A stretch of DNA of 64,000 bases from Saussurea involucrata (taxonomy: Eukaryota; Streptophyta; Magnoliopsida; Asterales; Asteraceae). The notes beneath the pieces were generated by a model, which was given only the letters and a program-made list of their open reading frames with translations, searched no databases and had not been told where the DNA came from. Shown piece after piece: positions 12,555 through 32,171 of the stretch. The position numbers were made by a program, and so were the translations under genes. The first letter of the stretch is position 1, and every line of letters starts with the position of its first letter. The DNA lies in the NCBI GenBank assembly GCA_033807775.1, contig CM066326.1, positions 91,798,873 to 91,862,872 on the forward strand, read 5' to 3'.

Positions 12555-12719
12555 TTAACTAGGCCATTAGAGACATATTTTGTAATAAAATAACATTAGA
12601 GCATATTTTTGTATTAAAGGGTGGATGATAACATTTGACCTTATTAAAAGTCACCCGAAAATGGAGGCATAGAAAATTGAGTGCACGTTTTCAAGTTTGA
12701 ATTCGCCAATTTAACCTTT

Positions 12720-12958
12720 TCCGCTTTCCTTTAATTCCAACTCGTTTGCCGCTCCCCACCTTCTTCTTCCTCTCTGCTTCATCCACCGCCATAGCCAATG
12801 CCATCTTCACCTGAAGCTCCATTCAAATCCTCATCCTTCATCATCATCATCTTCTTCTTGTTGTTCTTCTTCTTTTGAAGCAACTGATCGTTGAATTGAT
12901 AATTTATTTGTTTAATTCGAAAACCGATGTTAATGATTACAATCGCCTTCGATTTCAG
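12720..12958 (+). promoter_or_regulatory. Probable 5' UTR exon of the NEK gene
   Basis: A pyrimidine-rich stretch (CTTCTTCTTCC, CATCATCATC) typical of plant 5' leaders ends in CAG followed by GTATCA, a good donor at 12959. The matching acceptor is TTTTTAG at 13673-13674, giving a leader exon 13675-13740 before the ATG. The transcription start is not visible; no convincing TATA box was found. Confidence 0.55.
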
Positions 12959-13740
12959 GTATCAAATCATATTTCTTCTTTCATTTTCTTCATCATCATC
13001 ATTTATTCTGTTTAACTTTTCGTCCATCATGTTCTTATAATCATGTTTTAGGTTTTCAATCCGCCTTTTTACTGTTTAATTTTCATACCTAACTTGTTGT
13101 TTACCGATTAGGGAATACTCTTTTTTCCGTTTGACGTTTATTACCAATAATTTGTTTAATTATTATTATTTTCAGCTTTTTGGACTTTAAATTAATGGAT
13201 TAAAGTGTGGTACTGTGGTTTCCAAAAATAATCGTATCTTTTAATTGAACCCTACTTTATACTTTGATGTGTTAATATATTGTAGTTTAGTAATTGATCG
13301 TTATCTGCTTATTTTGTGGGTGGAAATGTGGAATATAATATTCCTCTGTAGGGTCAGTGCTACATATGATTAGTTAATGACCTGATGTATATGGGTAGGT
13401 TTAAATTTTTGTGCATAAATTATTCTACGATTGATATAAAATTCCTATCAACCTGACCCTAGTGATGTCCTTTTCTATTTCTTGCAAGCATAATGTCATC
13501 AACCACCATCTAAAACCATTTTTATTTTGGTTTTTGTAAGTTTAACCCTAATCTGAATCTTATGGCATATAGACACACTTTAATCACTAGTTGTTAACTA
13601 CTTCTTCAATCTGTCATTTGAGTTGTTGTCATGGTGAATGGTTTTGAATGTTGATGTTTTTTGTGCATTTTTAGTGTATATTAGCTGGGGACTGATTTCA
13701 AGATAGTTGACCAGAAAGTATAAGAGGAGGGAGCTCATCA

Positions 13741-22291
<8,551 letters not shown>

Positions 22292-22444
22292 TACTTTTTT
22301 TTTAAATCTTTTTTCCGTTCCGTTGTGTACTTTTATGGTTTAGAAGAGCGTAATCCGAATGAAGTATTTATGAACTACTCCTCCAGGGAAACTAGGATTA
22401 GAGTATCTCGATCGAGGTAAGGTGTGATACCGTGACTAGAGATG

Positions 22445-22594
22445 TGTAAGATCCCACATTGGTTGGGGAGGGGAACAAAGGTTGCTTTCTAAGAGGAACT
22501 TGATACCTCCCCTATCAGACGCGTTTTAAAACCGTGAGTCCAGGTGTGTGGACAAAGCGGACAATATCTGGTACGGTTGGCCTGGGATGTTACA
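22445..22594. mobile_element. TRIM-like solo LTR, 150 bp
   Basis: Starts TGTAAGATCCCACATTGG and ends GGGATGTTACA, with exact 5-bp duplications AGATG at 22440-22444 and 22595-22599. Interior phrases GACGCGTTTTAAAACCGTGAG and GCGGACAATATCTG are widespread in plant genomes as short LTRs. A second, diverged copy of the last 22 bp with its flank follows at about 22614-22658. It is 150 bp beyond the NEK stop codon and may lie in its 3' UTR. Confidence 0.8.
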
Positions 22595-22876
22595 AGATGG
22601 CATAAAATAACCTCTACGGTTGGCCTGAGATGTTACAAGATGACATAAAATAGCCTCGCACCGATGCTCGGCCCAAAAAGCCCGATCCTAGTAAGCCGAG
22701 TTTGGGCCTGGGTCTGGGCCTGTGCTTGGGTCTAGGTCCAAGTGGGCCAAAAAGCCTGATCAGAGCTGTTTTGTTCCCTTCAGTTAATGACATCAGTAGT
22801 TGCAGTAATTGGTGCCCAAAGAATTAAGAAATGGAAGTAGACATTTTGGTTCAAATAATGGAATTTGGAGGAGTTA

Positions 22877-23257
22877 GAGCATACAGATTTGCTATAATTT
22901 TTCTAAAATAGAAAAGTAGAAGTTAATATCTCTAAAAAGAATTACATTCATCTCCAACAGATTTTCTATTTTAGAGATTTTTACAGAAGTTACATTAATA
23001 TAATATTCATTAGTTTATCTTCCCAATACACATTTTTTTAAAAACTTAATATAAAATGATAAAAAGTTTAATGTCATTGGTAGGATGGAATAAAATAATT
23101 ATTTCACTTTCCTACTATCAAGTTTTAAAGAATTTTATAAACTTGGAAAAAATTTAAGTTTTTTTTATTATAGAAAAAAAGATAGCAAAGCTGTTGGAGA
23201 GGTTTAGCAAACAAAAACTCAATTTTTTCTATTTTAGCAAAGCTGTAGGAGATGCTC
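22877..23257. mobile_element. Tourist-like MITE
   Basis: Inverted ends GAGCATACAGATTTGC and GAGCATCTCCTACAGC, flanked by TTA on both sides (22874-22876, 23258-23260). AT-rich foldback interior; no coding capacity. Confidence 0.7.
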
Positions 23258-23260
23258 TTA

Positions 23261-23954
23261 GAATCTATCAGATGAATTTGACTTTAAAGAAATTGGAATG
23301 AAATTTAAGCACATGTTTGGAATTAAATGAGGTGACACCAAAAAGTGTAAAAAAGAAGGTTTTATAAGAACATCTATTAGAGATGTTCTTAATATGATGA
23401 GTTGAAACTGATGTAGCAAGAAGTACTAAAGTCAATTCTTATAAGGGCATCTCTAATGGAGATTCTTATATGAATATTTTTTTGTACTTTTTGGTGTCAC
23501 TTCATTTCTAACTAATCAAATAAAAAATTCACATAATAGTTCACAACGTTAGTTCTTATGTCAACCTCATTTTCGCGAGTCTCATGTATTTGTTATTATG
23601 TATGTATAAATAAATATCAAATATTTCATTTAAATACCAATAAAAATGAGAAAATTGTCATTTCACACAAAGTTTATGATAAGAACAAGAGTTCTTAAAT
23701 AAAAACTCAAAAATTGTGAGGTTTTTATAAGAACTCTCCACAATGGTAGTTCGTACAAGTCACTCTACTTTTTGTTTATAAAAACCTTGCATTGGAAATG
23801 CTCAAAATGTCATGTATAACTAATCAAATAAACGGTAACTCCATTAAACTCGTTAAACTGTTAACATAAATACCCTGACAAAAATTTGAATTTCTTAAAA
23901 AGGGTAGGCTAATTTCACCCCTATATATTGCTAAATGCACATCTATCTAGAGGC
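23261..23954. other. Intergenic, with remnants of inverted-repeat elements
   Basis: Phrases such as TTATAAGAACATCT and AGATGTTCTTA, GGGCATCTCTAATGGAG and CATTGGAAATGCTC point to one or two decayed 'atctccaat' MITEs between about 23350 and 23815. No gene. Confidence 0.45.
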
Positions 23955-24401
23955 TAGAGGTGGCTAAATGGGTTCGACCTGGCTCGGGACCGACGGAGCA
24001 CCGGGACGTTCGGAACCAACTCCATTTTTTTTAATTTAAAATCTATTTATAAATTAATTTTTAAATGTACTTTTAAGTATATTTTAAATGTATTTTTAAG
24101 TGTTTTTGATTGAAGACCAAAATGTATTTTATTAAGTGTATTATAATAAAAACGTGTCTTTTAGTGTATTTGGTGTACCCAATTAAATATTCTATAACAA
24201 AAAACGTATTTTTAATGTATTTGATTGATCAAATTATAATAAAAACATATTTGTTAGTTTATCTGATTGACCAAATTCTTCAAAAAATAAATTTATATGT
24301 TAGAAAACAATTTAAAAAAAATAAGTGGACCAATTTAGGCCTGGTTCGAGACCATTACAGGAATACTATTTGGTACCGAAACCAACTTTTGGCCACCTCT
24401 A
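23955..24401. mobile_element. hAT-like element (relative of 20654-21530)
   Basis: Starts TAGAGGTGGCTAAATGGG and ends TTGGCCACCTCTA, inverted ends. The interior matches the intron copies, including ATTTTTAAATGTA and GACCAAATT. No transposase. Confidence 0.7.
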
Positions 24402-24515
24402 ACCCTACCTATTAACGTCCTCCCATATACATTAACATCAAAACTTAATTTTCATATGTTTAATTTTATGAATTATTCTAATTACAAGAGATAATAATAT
24501 TACTAATTTTTTTAA

Positions 24516-25336
24516 GGGAAATTAATTAAAGTGACCCAAGTTTGACTTTGACTTACTGATATACCCAAAATCTCCTCAATTTGTCAATCAGGTTGTAGCG
24601 CAGTGGTTGATCGCCCTGGGTGATGTGGTGGAATATCCCATCTACCCAGGGTTCGATTCCAGGCGTCCTCAACATTGATAAGACATCTTTAAGTTTTAAA
24701 ATTGCCAAGAATTAGTCCGGGCTGTGCCTGAGATACCCTTTTCAAAAAAAAATCTTCTCAATTTAACCAAAATACCCAAAGATTATGTGAAATGGTGCAT
24801 GATCAACGACTCCTTTTGGAATTTGAAATTTTGTCCGTGAGGAAGTACCAATTGGTCTGTGAACCATTTCAATTTTGGTCCGTGAACCATTTCAATTTTT
24901 GATGGTTTGAGTTTATTTTTTAATACCCACCACTATCCTTATCCTCTTCCCACCACTCTCATGTCTGTGAAGTTTGATTTTATTCAAACATTAAAAAAAG
25001 GAAACACGTCATATTAAAAATGATCAATTTCACGGATGCCACGTTTCCAACATTTATTAAAAAATTGTCAAACAAAGATTTTTTTATCCAAACATCGATT
25101 TCACGGATGACACATTTCCTTTTAACGGATGGCACATTTCCTCTTCAACACGTTCGAGGAAGAACATATCATTTCACGGACAAAACATCAATTTCACGGA
25201 CCAAAACTCCAATTCATAAAGGAATCCGTGATCACAGACCATTTCACAAATTTTTTGGGTATTTTGGTTAAACTGAGAATAATTTAGGCATTTCAGTGAG
25301 TGAACTTTGAATTTGGACCATTTTAATTAATTTCTC
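24516..25336. mobile_element. Mutator-type element with a SINE inside
   Basis: Starts GGGAAATTAATTAAAGTGA and ends TTTTAATTAATTTCTC, similar to family A-E at the extreme ends but lacking the CGATCG palindrome. T-rich flanks hide any target duplication. The interior shows repeated CATTTCACGGA phrases. A SINE occupies 24583-24748. Confidence 0.55.
24583..24748 (+). mobile_element. tRNA-derived SINE
   Basis: Contains an A-box-like TAGCGCAGTGGTTGATCG and a B box GGGTTCGATTCCA about 55 nt later, then a tRNA-unrelated tail ending GATACCCTTTTC and an A run. Flanked by 16-bp direct repeats differing by one base (24567-24582, 24749-24764). The tail end resembles the SINE at 13995-14166. Confidence 0.8.
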
Positions 25337-25529
25337 TTTTTTTTTTAATGTTTTTAAGAAAAGTTTGGATGGTCGGAAGCGAGTACAGAAACACATGGTC
25401 CCTTGGATTCACAAATTGGGAAGAAAATTTTCGCTTTTTTTGTTTTGAAGAACGAGAAAGGTGATGATGTTCTGCAAATAATATTCCTTCTCTCCGATTG
25501 GTCAGATCCATCCGTTCGAGGGGGAAGAC

Positions 25530-25650
25530 GATGATGGCGTCATCAGGCACGCCTCCTCCTATCGATCTTATCGTAGGCACACACACACTGAATCACTCGC
25601 AGTCGCAGACGGTTGTCGCCGAATTGGGGATCGGAATCCTCCCTCACCGG
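25530..25650 (+). other. Possible orphan first exon of an unrecognised gene
   Basis: A start codon at 25530 opens 40 codons (MMASSGTPPPIDLIVGTHTL and onward) closing at TGA, with a possible donor GGTGATG near 25648. The upstream DNA is less AT-rich and has GATTGGTC. I recognise no family, and no following exon is seen before MULE A at 25731. It may be a gene remnant. Confidence 0.25.
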
Positions 25651-26270
25651 TGATGATTCCCTTTCGTTACTGTTTCCAACTTAACTTTTAGGTTTTCAAT
25701 CATCCTCCACTACTGGAATAGAATTTTAAAGGGAAATTAATTAAAATGACACAAGTTTGACTAACTGTTACCGAAATGCCATAAATTTTTTTCATTTTGC
25801 AAAAATGCCATAAATACCTGCGTTGGGAGCCCGCAATCGCGGGCAGTGACATTTTTGTAATTTTTTTTAGCCCGCGATCGCGGTGAGTACCCGCGGTGCA
25901 TACGATCTCTAGTTTTTGGTTGAGTTTTGATTTTATATTTACACTTTCACCCCCTATACTTATTTACTAAATTTACTTTATACCTTTTACTTTCATAATT
26001 TAATTTTACATTTAACACATATAATCGTTTATTAACTAAAATACGATAAAAAATACGTTTTAATTTTAACAAGTTACACCATTATAATCGTCTCTTCGAT
26101 ACGTTCGAAATGAGCCCAATCTTGAATTTTTTTGGATTTATATATTTTAATATATATCATATAAACTACATAAAAATTATTTTTAACGTATTTTCAATTC
26201 ATACCCTTATTGTTAATTATTTAATTTATGGTACTCTTATAGTTAAAATACGTTTTATTTATTTTATTAT

Positions 26271-26517
26271 CGATGATCCAAGTGTAAGTATTAAAAATTG
26301 GCGGAGCCTTTGTGATGGACAGACATCGATCTTTTTGTGCATACTCTGTAACTGCAAATACTTCAGTTCCAAACACACATGAATCATCGTTCGCCAAATA
26401 CCCATTTTCACAATTCTTAAATGAGTCCAGTGATATCAATTTGTCAAAACCCCATTTCATATTCTTCTCGTGAAACCTTCTCCTATTGCCATTCACGATA
26501 TCTATAAACACATTCAA
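26271..26517 (-). pseudogene. Captured MATH-domain gene fragment in MULE A, minus copy
   Basis: Minus-strand frame shows WGFDKLISLDSFKNCENGYL, DDSCVFGTEVF and APPIFNTYTWIIDN, matching plant MATH (TRAF-like) domains, where the pattern WGF...L...G(F/Y)L..D.CVFG.EVF precedes the next domain start T.W.I..F. An intron-acceptor-like TTTATAG precedes the exon on that strand. The open frame of 98 codons runs out into transposon sequence, so only about 70 residues are host-derived. MATH proteins bind partner peptides, often with BTB or ubiquitin ligase partners. Confidence 0.75.
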
Positions 26518-27230
26518 ATAATAATAATTAAAAACGATTTAATGAATTAGTTAATATATGATTATTATGTTAATGCGATAGGAGTGTAAAACAAAATTGA
26601 AAATACGTTAAAAATAAATTTTTATGTAGTTTGTATGATATATATTAAAATATATAAATCCAAAAAAATTCAAGATTGGGCTCATTTCGAACGTATCGAA
26701 GAGACGATTATAATGGTATAACTTGTTAAAATTAAAACGTATTTTTTTTAACATATTTTCGTTAATAAACGATTATATGTGTTAAATGTAAAATTTAAAT
26801 TATAAAAGTAAAAGGTATAAAGTAAATTTAGTAAATAAGTACATGGGGGTTGAAAGTGTAAAATTTAATTCGAAATTGTGATTTGGATTTGATATTTACA
26901 CTTTTAACCCCTATACTTATTTACTAAATTTACTTTATACCTTTTACTTTCATAATTTAAATTTTACATTTAACACATATAATCGTTTATTAACGAAAAT
27001 ACGTTAAAAAAATATGTTTTTCTTTTAACAAGTTACACCATTATAATCGTCTCTTCGATACGTTCGAAATGAATCCAACATTGAATTTTTTTGGATATAT
27101 CATATAAACTACATAAAAATTTATTTTTAACGTATTTTCAATTTTGTTTTACACTCCTATCGCATTAACATAGTAATCATATATTAACTAATTCATTAAA
27201 TCGTTTTTAATTATTATTATTTGAATGTGT

Positions 27231-27470
27231 TTATAGATATCGTGAATGGCAATAGGAGAAGGTTTCACGAGAAAATATGAAATGGGGTTTTGACAAATTG
27301 GTATCACTGGACTCATTTAAGAATTGTGAAAATGGGTATTTGGCGAACGATGATTCATGTGTGTTTGGAACTGAAGTATTTGCAGTTACAGAGTATGCAC
27401 AAAAAGATCGATGTCTGTCCATCACAAAGGCTCCGCCAATTTTTAATAATTACACTTGGACCATCGATAA
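27231..27470 (+). pseudogene. Captured MATH-domain gene fragment in MULE A, plus copy
   Basis: Inverted duplicate of the minus copy at 26271-26517: WGFDKLVSLDSFKNCENGYL, CVFGTEVF, then APPIFNNYTWTIDN. The two copies differ at few sites. A base change near 27275 breaks the upstream frame that is intact in the minus copy. The acceptor-like TTTATAG is kept at 27230-27236. Together the copies could form a hairpin transcript. Confidence 0.75.
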
Positions 27471-28171
27471 TAAAATAAATAAAACGTATTTTAACTATAA
27501 GAGTACCATAAATTAAATAATTAACAATAAGGGTATGAATTGAAAATACGTTAAAAATAATTTTTATGTAGTTTATATGATATATATTAAAATATATAAA
27601 TCCAAAAAAATTCAAGATTGAACTCATTTCGAACGTATCGAAGAGACGATTATAATGGTGTAACTTGTTAAAATTAAAACGTATTTTTTTAACGTATTTT
27701 AGTTAATAAACGATTATATGTGTTAAATGTATAATTAAATTATGAAAGTAAAAGGTATAAAGTAAATTTAGTAAATAAGTATAGGGGGTGAAAGTGTAAA
27801 TATAAAATCAAAACTCGCGATCGCAGGCTAAAAAAATTACAAAAATGCCACTGCCCGCGATCGCGGGCTCCCATCGTGGGTATTTATGGCATTTTTGCAA
27901 AATGAAAAAAATTTATGGCATTTCGGTAACAGTTAGTCAAACTTGTGGCATTTTAATTAATTTCCCAATTTTAAATATAAAAAAAAGAGTTAAGAGTAAA
28001 TTACAGATTTGCCCTTATGGTTATATCAATGTTTTAAATGGCGTGAGGCGTAGCGTGATATCGAGATCAAGCCTCAAGTCGTGGCGTTCTCCAAGACGTG
28101 GCTTAAAGCGCGAATTTGTGTATAATATATATGTGTGAGTTTTGTCAGTATATTGAATAATAATGATTTAA

Positions 28172-28458
28172 GGGGTCGTTTACAAAACGCTTACCCGGGT
28201 AAGTGCTTACCAAGTCACATTAGCTTACCGGATGAATATGGCAAGAACTAAAATTTTTACCCGGTAAGAGCGGAAGCAAGGACCGAGAGTCTTACCCGGT
28301 AAGTGAGTGCGACGGCTCTTACCACGGTTAGCGCTTACCGGCTAAATTGTTGCATACGATGACATTTTGGTGGACTAAAATCTTACCCATAAGTAAGTGA
28401 TAGTGTTGAATTTTACCGATAAACACTTACCCGGATAAGTGATTCGGTAAACGGCCAC
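28172..28458. mobile_element. Tourist/Harbinger-like MITE (mate at 45803-46110)
   Basis: Starts GGGGTCGTTTAC and ends GTAAACGGCCAC, flanked by TAA on both sides (28169-28171, 28459-28461). Interior repeats of CTTACCCGGGTAAG. Over most of its length it matches the copy at 45803. Confidence 0.8.
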
Positions 28459-28461
28459 TAA

Positions 28462-29001
28462 ATCTCTATGGTTATATATGAATTACGGATTAGATCCCTC
28501 AAACTAAATAGTCACATCTATAGTCGGTTTCACTTTTGTTACAAAATAGGTGGTTCACCATTGTTCTAAAAGGTTTGCAGCTACGGGTATCAAATATGTA
28601 CCATGACAAACCAACCTCCATGGCCACAAGTACTTTGACAACGTTTGGATTTGAACCTTTTGCTAGATGAGATTTTTCACTACATCCCTCAAAGGGTTTA
28701 TCAGGGTGCCACAACCAAAGTGGTTGGTAGCAATTAAATTGATACCAAGTAGAGTTGGTTGGTATACGATATAAATATTAATTATGATTATAATTGATTG
28801 ATACCTGATACACCATATTGAAAATTACGATATCTTACCATATTCATCCCTAATCGCTGCAACCGCCGTCATGCACACCATTAAAACCTTGTCCTTGATA
28901 TGATTTTACCAACACTTACTTCGTTAAATCAAAGATATATAGTTTATATTAAATAATATGAATGTATCTTAGAAAATCCGGTTTCTCGAAGAATCTTATT
29001 A
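28462..29001. other. Intergenic, no recognised gene
   Basis: I see no convincing coding region. A 71-codon minus-strand frame at 28499-28714 has no recognisable motif and is probably chance. Confidence 0.4.
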
Positions 29002-29010
29002 TAAATAAAT

Positions 29011-29327
29011 GAGTAAATTATGTTTTTTTGTCTCTGTGGTTTGTTAAAAATTACAAACTTAGTTCCTGTGGTTTTAAAATTTCGGTTTTCGTTTCAATGA
29101 TTTGCAATTCATTTCTATTTTCGTCTCTGAGACCAAAACACTATTTTTAAGTGTGAATGACTTAAATAAAAATGAATCTTAAACCACAGGGATGAAATCT
29201 GCAATAAATTTTAAATCATAAGCATGAAAAAAATAATGAATTATAAGATGAAAGTTGTAATTTCTAAATCATAAGGACGAAATTAAAAAAATTCAACAAA
29301 CCACAGGGACTAAAACGTAATTTACTC
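29011..29327. mobile_element. F1: Mutator-type MITE, first of three in tandem
   Basis: Inverted ends GAGTAAATTATG and GAGTAAATTACG, with the interior phrase GTCTCTGTGGTTTGTTAAAAA mirrored at the right. Exact 9-bp flanks TAAATAAAT at 29002-29010 and 29328-29336. Confidence 0.8.
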
Positions 29328-29340
29328 TAAATAAATAAAA

Positions 29341-29632
29341 GAGTAAATTACGTTTTTTGTCCTTGTGGTTTGTTAAAAATTATGGATTTAGTCCCCATGT
29401 TTTTAAAATTTTGGTTTTAGTCCCTATGGTTTACAATTCATTTTTATTTTTGTCCCTGAGGCCAATACACTACTTGTAAGCATGAAGGACAAAAATAGAA
29501 ATGAATAGTAAACCATAAGAATGAAAAAAGCAATTAAATTTAAATCATAAGGACAAAAAAGGTAATGAATTATAAACCATAGGATGAAAGTTGTAATTTC
29601 TAAACCAGAGGGACTGAAAACGTAATTTACTC
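29341..29632. mobile_element. F2: Mutator-type MITE, second of three in tandem
   Basis: Same inverted ends GAGTAAATTACG as F1. Left flank TAAATAAAA (29332-29340) and right flank TAAATAAAT (29633-29641) match at 8 of 9. It is separated from F1 by 13 bp and from F3 by 11 bp, all made of the same AAAT motif. Confidence 0.8.
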
Positions 29633-29643
29633 TAAATAAATAA

Positions 29644-31237
29644 GAGTAAACTACAATTTTGGTCCCTGGTGTAGACCAAAATCACCGAAAGTGGTCCCTA
29701 AACTTCAATAACTGCAAGAATAGTCCCTGCTGTACACCATTTTGCTACGAAAATGGTCCCTGCTCACTAACTCCGTTAAAAAACCTGGTATTTTTACACC
29801 TTTTTTGTCTTTTTCTATCAAAATAAAATTAAAATAAAATATATTCTATATTATATTATATTTATATTATATATATAGATATATATATACACAGTGGTGG
29901 AGAAGAACACCATCACCACCATAACCACTCCACCACCATCTCCACGACGGTCTTCCCCGGTGGTCTTCTCCGGCGGTCTTCCCCGATGGTCCTCTCCGAC
30001 AACTCCCTTCACCATCGATCTCCTTCTTCAAAACTAAAGTGGGAATTTCCTTTCTATAACTTGACAATTCTTCATCTGCTAATTGACAATTAGGCAAAGA
30101 ACTCACTCTAGCATGTCTGCAAAGCAAGGAATACAGAGCAAATGTGCCTCCTTCACCATTATCATCAGCTTTAAGCACAATGAATGCATATTTCAACAAA
30201 GGGACTAAAGTCAAAGTCCAGAAAATAAAAGAAAGTGCTCCAAATATTTCTTCATTTGTCTCTGAGTGTTGAATATCTCCTGCAAAAGTGCTTTTAAACA
30301 CCTATAAAGGTGATGTGCTCAAATCTCCATAAACAACACCCAAACTTTGGTAAGCCAATGTCAAAACTGTCTTCCATGACTGTTTCTGTACACAATAACA
30401 ACACAAATTTCAAATGGGTATTTTCTAAAAAAACCCTAAATCAAGATATTAAATTAAACCATACCCATCTCACCTTTAGATGATCATGAGAAAACCCAGT
30501 TTCCAGATCCATCATAAATTGCCTCAAATCGATAAAGAACCCACCTTTATCTTGATTAGCCGATAACCCATTTGGGAAAACTAATCAAACTGAGTTGAAA
30601 TTGTGATTTAATGGCTAAATCTCGGTTGAAAAGGCAGAACTGAAGAGTTTAATTAACTAATTAACTAAAATGGCATGAAACACCATTCAAATAAAATACT
30701 CGGGAGTTGGTAAGGAAGCACCAACACATTAATTTACAACAATGGATGGAGAGAATTGTTTGTTTAATGTGAAGAAAGTGGTGAAATAGCAGTTGAACTA
30801 ACAAAAAAATGAAGAAACAAAGACGATGGTGAAGGGAGTTGTCGGAGAGGACCACCGGGGAAGACTGTCGGAGATGACCATCGGGGAAGACCGTCGTGGA
30901 GATGGTGGTGGAGTGGTTATGGTGGTCGAGTGGTTATGGTGGTCTTCTCCACCACTGTGTGTATATATATATATATATATCTATATATATAGAATATAAA
31001 TATAATATAATATAGAATATATTTTATTTTTATTTTATTTTGATAGAAAAAGACAAAAAAGGTGTAAAAAGACCATTTTACCCCTGACTTAACAGAGGGT
31101 TTTAACGGAGTTAGTGAGTAGGGACCATTTTCATAGCAAAATGGTGTACATCAGGGACTATTCTTGCACTTATTGAAGTTTAGGGACCACTTTCGATGAT
31201 TTTGGTCTACACCAGAGACCAAAATTGTAGTTTACTC
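29644..31237. mobile_element. F3: Pack-MULE carrying a KUP transporter fragment
   Basis: Inverted ends GAGTAAACTACAATTTTGGT at both sides, with inverted repeats extending over about 300 bp, including ACCGAAAGTGGTCCCTAAAC and TGTAAAAA. Exact 9-bp duplications AATAAATAA at 29635-29643 and 31238-31246. An inner inverted repeat (CACCATAACCACTCC at about 29920, GGAGTGGTTATGGTGG at about 30908) brackets captured host DNA at about 30020-30600. A partial second copy lies at 43682-44324. Confidence 0.88.
30020..30560 (-). pseudogene. Captured 5' end of a HAK/KUP potassium transporter gene
   Basis: Minus strand: a leader, then an ATG exon at 30474-30512 (MDLETGFSHDHLK) with donor GTGAG, an 86-bp intron ending TGTACAG, and a second exon from 30385. 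That exon encodes SWKTVLTLAYQSLGVVYGDL, HSETNEEIFGALSFIFWTLT, LLKYAFIVLKADDNGEGGTF and ALYSLLCRHARVSSLPNCQL, the conserved start of plant KT/HAK/KUP K+ uptake permeases with the first membrane helices. Similarity stops near 30020. A TAG at 30304-30306 replaces the tyrosine of SPLY. Retention of an intron shows capture was from DNA, not cDNA. It is not a working gene: about 100 of roughly 780 residues remain. Confidence 0.88.
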
Positions 31238-32171
31238 AATAAATAAAAATATATTTAATTTTATTTATTCTTTTTTAAACCCACTTAAAGGCATATTTAT
31301 ACATTTGTGAATAATGATGATAATCATTAGTATTGTCATTAATATTTATTGATTACAATCATCATCATTTTGTGTTATCATCACCAAACCATAACTAATC
31401 TTTCTTTTTTCTTTTATTTTATAATGTTAAAATGTAGGGAGGAAAATTAATTAAAATACCCTAAGTTTGACCATGTTTTACTGAAATACCCAAAATCTCT
31501 TCCACTTTGCAAAAATACCCTAAAAATCCGCGATGGGAGCCCGCGATCGCGGGCCAGGGACCTTTCTGACACTTTTTTAAACTTGCAGGGACCATTTTTG
31601 AAAAATGAAATCCCGCGATCGCGGGCTCATCCCGCGATGGGGTTATTTTTGTGACTTTTCAATTGCAAGGGACCATTTTTGAAAAATTCCAGGGACCATT
31701 TATGAAAATTTTGATATTTTTGGCACTGTTCACCCCATTTCGTCTATTTTACGAATTTAAAATGAAATGTTACACTTTCAACCCCTATACTTATTTACTA
31801 AATTTACTTTATACCTTTTACTTTCATTATTTTAATTTTACATTTAACATATATAATCGTTTATTAACTAAAATACGTTAAAAAAATACGTTTTAATTTT
31901 AACAAATTACACCATTATAATCGTCTCTTCGATACGTTCGAAATGAGCCAAATCTTGAATTTTTTTGGATTTATATATTTTAATATATATCATATACAGT
32001 TATACACTACATAAAAAATATTTTTTATATTTAAAATTCATACTCTTATAGTTAATTATTTAATTTATGGTACATCTCTTATTTTTTTTCAAATTTTTTT
32101 TACACTCCTATCGCATTAACATAATAATCATATATTAACTAATTCATTAAATCGTTTTAAATTATTATTAT

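Larger units (their letters stand above)
25731..27966. mobile_element. MULE A: foldback Pack-MULE carrying MATH gene fragments
   Basis: Exact 9-bp target duplications AATTTTAAA flank it (25722-25730, 27967-27975). Termini are GGGAAATTAATTAAAAT and its inverse. The palindromic box occurs as CCCGCAATCGCGGG at 25830-25843 and CCCGCGATCGCGGG at 27854-27867, each 99 bp from its end. The interior is a palindrome of palindromes: each half holds a shared AT-rich module, a MATH gene fragment and the inverted module, and the halves mirror each other about position 26875. No transposase, so movement must be supplied in trans. Confidence 0.93.

Noticed and set aside
24591..24680. Functional tRNA gene
   Set aside because: A and B boxes are present but there is no cloverleaf, and the unit has a SINE tail and a 16-bp target duplication.
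26110..26382. Plus-strand protein of 90 residues
   Set aside because: Low-complexity translation of the AT-rich MULE module; the meaningful frame is the MATH fragment on the other strand.
29867..30301. Intact 144-residue membrane protein gene
   Set aside because: The first half of the frame is the start of a KUP transporter captured in a MULE. The C-terminal part is transposon repeat, and a stop codon splits it from its own first exon.
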